This document shows, one piece after another, positions 59,448-64,000 of a stretch of DNA of 64,000 nucleotides. A program made the position numbers and the translations under genes. The stretch is from positions 124,001-188,000 of the forward strand of contig JAXLXY010000006.1 of NCBI GenBank assembly GCA_046327715.1, read 5' to 3'. Position 1 is the first letter of the stretch; every line of letters starts with the position of its first letter. The DNA comes from JADJOM01 sp046327715 (GTDB taxonomy: Bacteria > Gemmatimonadota > Gemmatimonadetes > Gemmatimonadales > GWC2-71-9). Under the pieces are notes generated by a model. The model did no database searches. It was given only the letters and a program-made list of their open reading frames with translations, and was not told the origin of the DNA.

Positions 59448-60263
59448 ATGACAGGACCGATCGGACCGCGCCCCGCCTCCCCCATCGCCGCCGCTGCCCG
59501 GACGGCCCCGCCGCTCCCTCCCGGGTCGGCGCCCACGGCCCCGGGGCCGTTGCCCTCACCCGGGGGCGCTCGGACCTCCGCGGCCCAGCTGGCCCTCCTG
59601 CAGGCGCTGCTGCGGGCCGGGGAGTACGCCAGGGCCGCCGAACTGCTTCAGGGACTCGATCGGGCCGGGGGGGCGGAGGAGCACTGCTGGTACTACCGGT
59701 TGTGGTTGCTGGTGGGGGAAGGACGGGTGGAGGAGGCGCTGCGCCTGGCGCGTGAGGCAGGGTCCCGGCTGCCCGGGTCGGCGGCGGTGGCTTGGCTGCA
59801 GGCGGTGCTGGAACGTGGCGCCGGCGACCGGCAGGCGGCGGTGGAATCGGCCCTGCGCGCCGCGGCCATCCTGCCGGGGGTCCATGGTCCCGAGGCGGTG
59901 CTGACGGCACTCCTGGCCGAGACGGATGATGACGGGGCCCCGCCGCCGTCGCCCGGCGTCGCCGATGCCCCCGAACCGCCGCCGCCTGCCCCGTGGCTCG
60001 ACCTCACCCGCGCCGCACTGGCCGGTGCCGCCTGGCTGCACCCGTTCGGCAGCGGGCTCTCCTACCAGCAGCGCCGGGTGTTCATGCCGAACGGATCACG
60101 CGCCGCGGAGCCCGAGCCACGCGAGAGCGACCCGCCGTACCGCCTCTGGCTGCTGGGGGTGGCGACGATCGCCGCCGCGATCTACGCCATCGAGCATCCG
60201 CTGCTGGCGGCCGCAGGGCTGGCGCTGGCGGTGGCGGTGCTCAGCCGTCCGCGCCGGCGTTAG
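59448..60263 (+). CDS. TPR-like membrane protein of unknown function
   Basis: The 271-residue protein has a proline-rich start, then a helical region with TPR-like pattern (AALLQALLRAGEYARAAELLQGLDRAGGAEEH, RLWLLVGEGRVEEALRLAREAGSRLPGSAAVAWLQAVLERG), a linker rich in proline, and two hydrophobic helices at the C-terminus (about 225-245 and 247-265). It may be a membrane-anchored scaffold. It converges with the next gene, which ends 4 bp into it. Confidence 0.6.
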   Translation: MTGPIGPRPASPIAAAARTAPPLPPGSAPTAPGPLPSPGGARTSAAQLALLQALLRAGEYARAAELLQGLDRAGGAEEHCWYYRLWLLVGEGRVEEALRLAREAGSRLPGSAAVAWLQAVLERGAGDRQAAVESALRAAAILPGVHGPEAVLTALLAETDDDGAPPPSPGVADAPEPPPPAPWLDLTRAALAGAAWLHPFGSGLSYQQRRVFMPNGSRAAEPEPRESDPPYRLWLLGVATIAAAIYAIEHPLLAAAGLALAVAVLSRPRRR

Positions 60264-60721
60264 GCCCGCTCCGCCGCCCCGAGGAGGCGGGACACCGCGC
60301 GGGTGCGGAAGTCGAAGATCCGGCGCAGCTGGAGCGCCACCAGCGGCCAGGCGAGCTCGCCCGCGGGGGCGAGAGGCAGGCGGTACCGGACCTCGTCGTC
60401 GATGCGGGTGCCGCCGCGTTCCTCGCGGAACCGGTGGGTGTGCACCCACAGCGCGTAGGGCCCCGCCACCTGCTCATCCACGAACCGCTCCCCCGGCTGC
60501 CACGCGGTGATGAGCGTGCGCCATCCGAGCGGCACCCCGAACAGCGCCAGGCGATAGTCGATGACGGCGCCGGCCCCGAGGTGGATCGGGGCCGGCGTGA
60601 GGATCCGGAAGCGGAGCTCCGGCGGGGTGATCCGCTCCAGGTTGGTGGCGTCGGCGAAGAAGGCGAACGCCACGGCGGGGGGCCGCGGCAGCCAGAGGCT
60701 CCGGGTGAGCCGGTGGATCAC
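60260..60721 (-). CDS. SRPBCC (START-like) ligand-binding family protein
   Basis: The 153-residue product from the GTG at 60721 matches the polyketide-cyclase/CoxG-like SRPBCC type: LPRPPAVAFAFFADATNLERITPPELRFRIL near the N-terminus, AGAVIDYRLALFGVPLGWRTLI and RIDDEVRYRLPLA later. The fold binds hydrophobic ligands. It overlaps the upstream gene by 4 bp (GTGA), so translation is coupled. Ligand and role unknown. Confidence 0.8.
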   Translation of the reverse strand: MIHRLTRSLWLPRPPAVAFAFFADATNLERITPPELRFRILTPAPIHLGAGAVIDYRLALFGVPLGWRTLITAWQPGERFVDEQVAGPYALWVHTHRFREERGGTRIDDEVRYRLPLAPAGELAWPLVALQLRRIFDFRTRAVSRLLGAAERA

Positions 60722-61152
60722 CGCGAGGCGAGCGCCTTCACGATGCGGCTGCGGAACATGTCGATGGTGATCCGGCCCATCTCCGTCTCGCGCGCGATCC
60801 ACTCGGCGTTGCGGAACGCCCGCGGGCTCGAGGCGGCACGGATGTCCGCGAGGTAGGGCTCCACCCGGGCGAGCAGGAACAGCCCCTCACCGTTGTTCTC
60901 GACCAGGAAGTCCGGGTTGATGATGCCGTGGCGGGCCATCGAGTACACCATCTCCCAGTAGCCGGTGGTCTGGCGCCAGGCGCGATTGAGCGGGTGATCC
61001 TGGCGCAGCACCGCCACCGCTTCCTCGGAGTTGCGCGGCCAGTAGTCTCGGTTGATGGCGTTGCGGGATTCGCGCATGACCTCCTCCCGGCGGAGGTCGT
61101 AGATCTTGAGGATCAGGTCGGCGTCGAGGTGGTCGGGTGATTCCTTCAGCAT
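60718..61152 (-). CDS. Conserved-type cytosolic protein of unknown function
   Basis: The 144-residue protein is largely helical and charged, without signal or membrane segment. Notable stretches are RRDYWPRNSEEAV-like residues near 35-45, QTTGYWEMVYSMARHGIINPDFLVENNGEGLFLLARVEPYLADIR and a C-terminal RITIDMFRSRIVKAL. I do not recognise a family. It lies between the SpeD-like gene and the SRPBCC gene; the latter overlaps it. Confidence 0.6.
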   Translation of the reverse strand: MLKESPDHLDADLILKIYDLRREEVMRESRNAINRDYWPRNSEEAVAVLRQDHPLNRAWRQTTGYWEMVYSMARHGIINPDFLVENNGEGLFLLARVEPYLADIRAASSPRAFRNAEWIARETEMGRITIDMFRSRIVKALASR

Positions 61153-61166
61153 GGTCGGCTCGGCGG

Positions 61167-61475
61167 CTAGGCGGGACGGGGCACCACCCCCAGCCGGCGC
61201 GCGACGACCTCGAGCGCTCGGGCGGGCGGGGTGGCATTCGGGGTGACGACATCCACCAGGCAGCGCCCGGTGGCGGGCTCCGCGTGGAGCACGATGTGCC
61301 CACCGTGGCCCAGCAGCCCCACGGCGATGCCCTGGGGGCCGGTGCGGGTGGTGGGCGGGCCGTGCGGGGTGAGGCCCAGGGCGCCCGCGGCCGCGATGGC
61401 GAGCGCGGCGAGGCCCTGTTCGTCGGCGAGGGTCGGGGCGGTGATGCCGGTCAGTTCGGTGAGGGCGTGCTGCAT
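61167..61475 (-). CDS. SpeD-like (S-adenosylmethionine decarboxylase fold) protein without processing serine
   Basis: The 102-residue protein resembles the class 1b AdoMet decarboxylase proenzyme: hydrophobic AVGLLGHGGHIVLHAEPATGRCLVDV aligned with the segment around the cleavage site ESH. Here the position is GHGGH (56-60), so the serine that becomes the pyruvoyl group is glycine. Self-cleavage by the normal route is thus not expected. It may be an allosteric or ligand-binding homologue. It sits 14 bp upstream of the unknown gene at 60718-61152. Confidence 0.6.
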   Translation of the reverse strand: MQHALTELTGITAPTLADEQGLAALAIAAAGALGLTPHGPPTTRTGPQGIAVGLLGHGGHIVLHAEPATGRCLVDVVTPNATPPARALEVVARRLGVVPRPA

Positions 61476-61523
61476 CGGGGCCCGGTGCTCGGCCCCCGGC
61501 CCGCGGCCGGGGGGCCGGACCGC

Positions 61524-61982
61524 CTAGAACATCGAGATGGCGAGGAGCGAGCGGAGGTTGTCGTTGGTGACCCGGAGCCGCGACGACAGCAGCCGCACCA
61601 TGGACCAGAGGATCTTGTAGGCCATGTCGCGGTTGAAGTCGAGCAGGATCTCGAAATCGGGCCGCGAGATGGTCATCAGCGTGACCGGACCGTTGGCGAT
61701 GGCGTCGGTGCTGCGCTCGGACCGGTCGAAGACCGCCATCTCGCCGAAGCAGCTGCCCGGTTGCAGCACGGCCAGCGCTTCCTCGCCCGCGCCGGGGATG
61801 TTCCGGCTGATGCGGACCTCACCCTTGACGATGATGTAGAAGCGGTTGCCCGGCTCGCCTTCCTTGAAGACGTGCTGTCCGCCCTGGTAGGTCTGCTCCT
61901 TGCAGATTTCCGCGACCCGCGCAAGTTCACCCTCGTCCAGGTCGGCGAAGATCGCCGTCTTCTTCAGCAGCTGCAGGTCCAT
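61524..61982 (-). CDS. Cyclic-nucleotide-binding domain protein without DNA-binding domain
   Basis: The 152-residue protein is a single cNMP-binding domain: QTYQGGQHVFKEGEPGNRFYIIVKGEVRI, LQPGSCFGEMAVFDRSERSTDAIANGPVTLM with the phosphate-binding cassette FGEMAVFDRSERS. It lacks a C-terminal HTH, ending in a helical stretch (WSMVRLLSSRLRVTNDNLRSLL). It should act as a cNMP-responsive partner or be a signalling adapter. The pattern SERS keeps the arginine that typically binds the phosphate. Partner unknown. Confidence 0.85.
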   Translation of the reverse strand: MDLQLLKKTAIFADLDEGELARVAEICKEQTYQGGQHVFKEGEPGNRFYIIVKGEVRISRNIPGAGEEALAVLQPGSCFGEMAVFDRSERSTDAIANGPVTLMTISRPDFEILLDFNRDMAYKILWSMVRLLSSRLRVTNDNLRSLLAISMF

Positions 61983-62007
61983 GGGCGTCAGGGTTGGAGG
62001 GTGAGCG

Positions 62008-62610
62008 ATGGACGGGCGACACGGCCTCCCAGCCGACCCGGCGACCCAAGGTACTCCCCGGGGGGAGGGGGAGCAAGGTCATCCGTCACCCTCCACGGCG
62101 GGGTTCACGGTCGCGGACGCGCTCACGCTCGCGCGCATTCCGCTCGCGGTGGCCTTCCTGCTCGTGCCGCACGATCTCGCCCGCCTCGGCATCCTCCTCG
62201 TGGCCGCGGCCACCGACCTGCTCGACGGCGCGCTCGCGCGCCGGCTGGGGAGTTCCCGGTTCGGCGGCTTCATCGACCCGGTGGCCGACAAGCTGTTCAT
62301 GCTGGCCGCGTTCATCGTGGTGGCCATGTCGCGCCGGCTGGCCTGGTACGAGATCGCGGGCGTCCTGCTCCGGGACCTCGTGGCCACCCTCGCGTTCCTC
62401 GTCACCTACGTGTCCGGCCGGCCGATGGCGATCCCGGCCCGGCTCGGGGGCAAGGCGGTGACGGTGGCGCAGGTGCTCACGGTGATTGCCTTCCTCACCG
62501 ACTCGGCCCTGCTGCGGCCGCTGGCGTGGGCCACCGGCGCCATCGCGCTCTATGCCATCTGGGACTACAATCAGGCCGCCCCCAGGGCCCGGCGGCCGGT
62601 CGGCCGCTGA
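62008..62610 (+). CDS. CDP-alcohol phosphatidyltransferase (PgsA/cardiolipin-synthase type)
   Basis: The 200-residue membrane protein carries the complete family signature TDLLDGALARRLGSSRFGGFIDPVADK, that is DxxDGxxAR followed by GxxxDxxxD. It transfers a phosphatidyl group from a CDP-diacylglycerol to an alcohol such as glycerol-3-phosphate, so it is likely PgsA-like. The N-terminus before THE first helix is about 35 residues and rather polar; a later start is possible. Overlap is absent, and the permease starts 43 bp downstream. Confidence 0.88.
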   Translation: MDGRHGLPADPATQGTPRGEGEQGHPSPSTAGFTVADALTLARIPLAVAFLLVPHDLARLGILLVAAATDLLDGALARRLGSSRFGGFIDPVADKLFMLAAFIVVAMSRRLAWYEIAGVLLRDLVATLAFLVTYVSGRPMAIPARLGGKAVTVAQVLTVIAFLTDSALLRPLAWATGAIALYAIWDYNQAAPRARRPVGR

Positions 62611-62653
62611 CCGCGACACCCCCTCACCTCCTTCCCCCCGGGAGACCCACGCC

Positions 62654-64000
62654 ATGGCCGAGACCACGCGGGCCCACGACCGGCAGGTGCTGCACCGGAT
62701 GGGCTATGCCCAGGAGCTCTCCCGCCGGATGTCGCTGTTCTCCAACTTCGCGATCTCCTTCTCCATCATCTGCATCCTGGCGGGCGGCATCACCGCCTTC
62801 CCCGTGGCGCTGAGCGCCGGGGGCGGCTTCTCGGTGGCGGTGGGGTGGCTGGTGGGCGGGTTGTTCGCCATGAGCGTGGCGCTGGCCATGGGGCAGATCG
62901 CCTCGGCCTTCCCGACGGCGGGCGGCCTCTACCACTGGGGCTCCATCCTCGGCGGGCGCGCCTGGGGCTGGGCCACCGCCTGGTTCAACCTGCTCGGCCT
63001 GGTGTTCGTGGTCTCGTCGGTCGACGTCGGTGTGTGGCTGCTGTTCAAGGCGCTGGTGCTCAAGCCGATGCTCGGCATCGAACCGGCCTGGACGATCACC
63101 GTCGCCAGCGGCTTCGACCTCGACATGTGGCAGCTGATCGCGGTCGGCGGGCTGCTCGTGGCGCAGGGGCTGATCAACCACTACGGTATCCGGCTCACCA
63201 CCCGGCTCACCGACTTCAGCGGCTACCTGATCTTCGTGGTGGCGGTGGTGCTGGTGGGCGCGCTGCTCGCCGGGTCCACGGTGCCGCTCGACGTCGGCCG
63301 GCTGGTCACCTTCGAGAACTACACCGGCGATGCCGGGGGCGGCGTCTTCCCGGCCACCGGCGCCGCACCCTTCGCCTTCCTGCTCGGGCTGCTGTTCGTC
63401 TGCTACACGATCACCGGCTTCGACGCCTCCGCCCACACCAGCGAGGAGACCCACGACGCCCAGGTCAACGTGCCCCGGGGGATGTGGACGGCGGTGCTGG
63501 TCTCATGGGTGGCCGGCTTCATCATGGTCTGCACGTTCGTGCTGGTGCTGCCCAGCGTGAAGGACGGCGCGGGCCAGGGCTGGAATTCCTTCTATTACCT
63601 CTATGAACAGACCGCCATGCCGGCCGGGGTGCGGGCCTTCCTGAGCATCGGGATCGTCGTGGCCAACTTCCTCTGCGCCCTGGCCGGGCTCACCTCCACC
63701 TCGCGCATGATGTTCGCCTTTGCCCGCGACGGCGGGCTGCCGGCCTCGGGCCTGCTCCGGCACGTGAGCCCGCGCTTCCGGACGCCCACCTACGCCATCT
63801 GGACGTCGGTGGTGATCGCGTGGCTCTCCACGGTGTACAGCGGCGCGTTCGTGGTCCTGGCCACGGGGTGCGCTGTTTTCCTCTACCTCTCGTACGTCAT
63901 GCCGGTGCTGGCGGGGCTGCTGGCGGAGGGGAAGGGGTGGACCGAGAAGGGGCCCTTCAACCTCGGGGCGTGGTCACGGCCGATCGCCGCCCTGGCGGTG
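62654..64000 (+). CDS. APC-family amino acid permease (3' truncated)
   Basis: The ATG at 62654 opens a frame of 449 codons to the window end without stop. The N-terminus MGYAQELSRRMSLFSNFAISF with ICILAGGITAF matches the eukaryote-like ACT/GABA-permease group of APC transporters; FPTAGGLYHWGSIL is the conserved helix 2-3 region. About ten membrane segments are visible. It should import or exchange amino acids, GABA or polyamines; substrate unknown. The end lies beyond the window. Confidence 0.9.
   Translation, partial: MAETTRAHDRQVLHRMGYAQELSRRMSLFSNFAISFSIICILAGGITAFPVALSAGGGFSVAVGWLVGGLFAMSVALAMGQIASAFPTAGGLYHWGSILGGRAWGWATAWFNLLGLVFVVSSVDVGVWLLFKALVLKPMLGIEPAWTITVASGFDLDMWQLIAVGGLLVAQGLINHYGIRLTTRLTDFSGYLIFVVAVVLVGALLAGSTVPLDVGRLVTFENYTGDAGGGVFPATGAAPFAFLLGLLFVCYTITGFDASAHTSEETHDAQVNVPRGMWTAVLVSWVAGFIMVCTFVLVLPSVKDGAGQGWNSFYYLYEQTAMPAGVRAFLSIGIVVANFLCALAGLTSTSRMMFAFARDGGLPASGLLRHVSPRFRTPTYAIWTSVVIAWLSTVYSGAFVVLATGCAVFLYLSYVMPVLAGLLAEGKGWTEKGPFNLGAWSRPIAALAV

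Noticed and set aside
59168..59755. Plus-strand frame upstream of and overlapping the TPR-like gene
   Set aside because: Rich in arginine and serine, no motif, and conflicts with the better frame at 59448.

Overview
The window is about 64 kb of very GC-rich bacterial chromosome, densely packed with genes whose third codon positions are mostly G or C. It shows no insertion sequence, prophage, CRISPR array, tRNA or rRNA. Gene content (Kdp system, MetH plus a fused homocysteine methyltransferase/MTHFR, PQQ biosynthesis, many secreted or lipoprotein hypotheticals, a BTAD-type regulator fused to a TolB-like propeller, acyl-ACP desaturase, M16 peptidase) fits a Gemmatimonadota-like, aerobic, Gram-negative-type organism. 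That assignment is inference from gene style, not from a marker gene. Both ends cut genes: kdpA at the left and an amino-acid permease at the right.

Layout. 1-6563 (+): kdpA(partial)-kdpB-kdpC-kdpD-kdpE, potassium uptake with its own sensor and regulator, almost gapless. 6573-13150 (-): YggT and DUF167 proteins, then a SAM-II-type riboswitch, metH, and a bifunctional homocysteine methyltransferase/methylenetetrahydrofolate reductase that overlaps metH by 4 bp: a methionine/one-carbon unit. 13154-16993 (-): lipoprotein, acyl-ACP desaturase, GNAT protein, YfcC-type permease, small Cys-rich membrane protein. 17040-21194 (-): a 1384-residue multidomain regulator. 21384-27614: lipoprotein with HExxH, Yip1 protein, secreted JAMM-like protein, MgtE, CutA, lipoprotein, PAP2 phosphatase, saccharopine dehydrogenase-like enzyme. 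27615-28119: an unusually structured 505-bp gap without a convincing gene, followed by a stand-alone response-regulator receiver. 28676-33622 (+): molybdate uptake, modA-modB-modC, then a HTH-TOBE regulator, then a second permease and ATPase pair. 33629-39195: lipoprotein, proline-catabolic dehydrogenase PruA, secreted amidohydrolase, two small envelope proteins. 39260-42453 (-): PQQ biosynthesis, pqqA-pqqB-pqqC-pqqDE (fused), with a hairpin between pqqA and pqqB. 42672-45604 (-): NtrC-type response regulator and its histidine kinase. 45678-51838 (-): TetR regulator, TolC, EmrA, EmrB efflux genes plus a PLP decarboxylase. 52023-55880 (+): TPR protein and a double-domain M16 peptidase. 55887-59041 (-): small secreted protein, CPA2 antiporter and a flavin-dependent halogenase-like enzyme. 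59448-64000: TPR-like membrane protein, four small minus-strand proteins (SRPBCC, unknown, SpeD-like without the processing serine, cNMP-binding), a CDP-alcohol phosphatidyltransferase and the permease.

The most interesting non-routine signals are the structured region at 27661-28091, the SAM-II riboswitch before metH, the BTAD-AAA-membrane-propeller regulator, the doubled mod permease/ATPase pair around a HTH-TOBE regulator, the secreted JAMM-like protein, the SpeD-like protein lacking its serine, and the halogenase-antiporter operon. No clear candidate for a wholly new multi-gene system was found; the structured region is the best candidate for an undescribed element.
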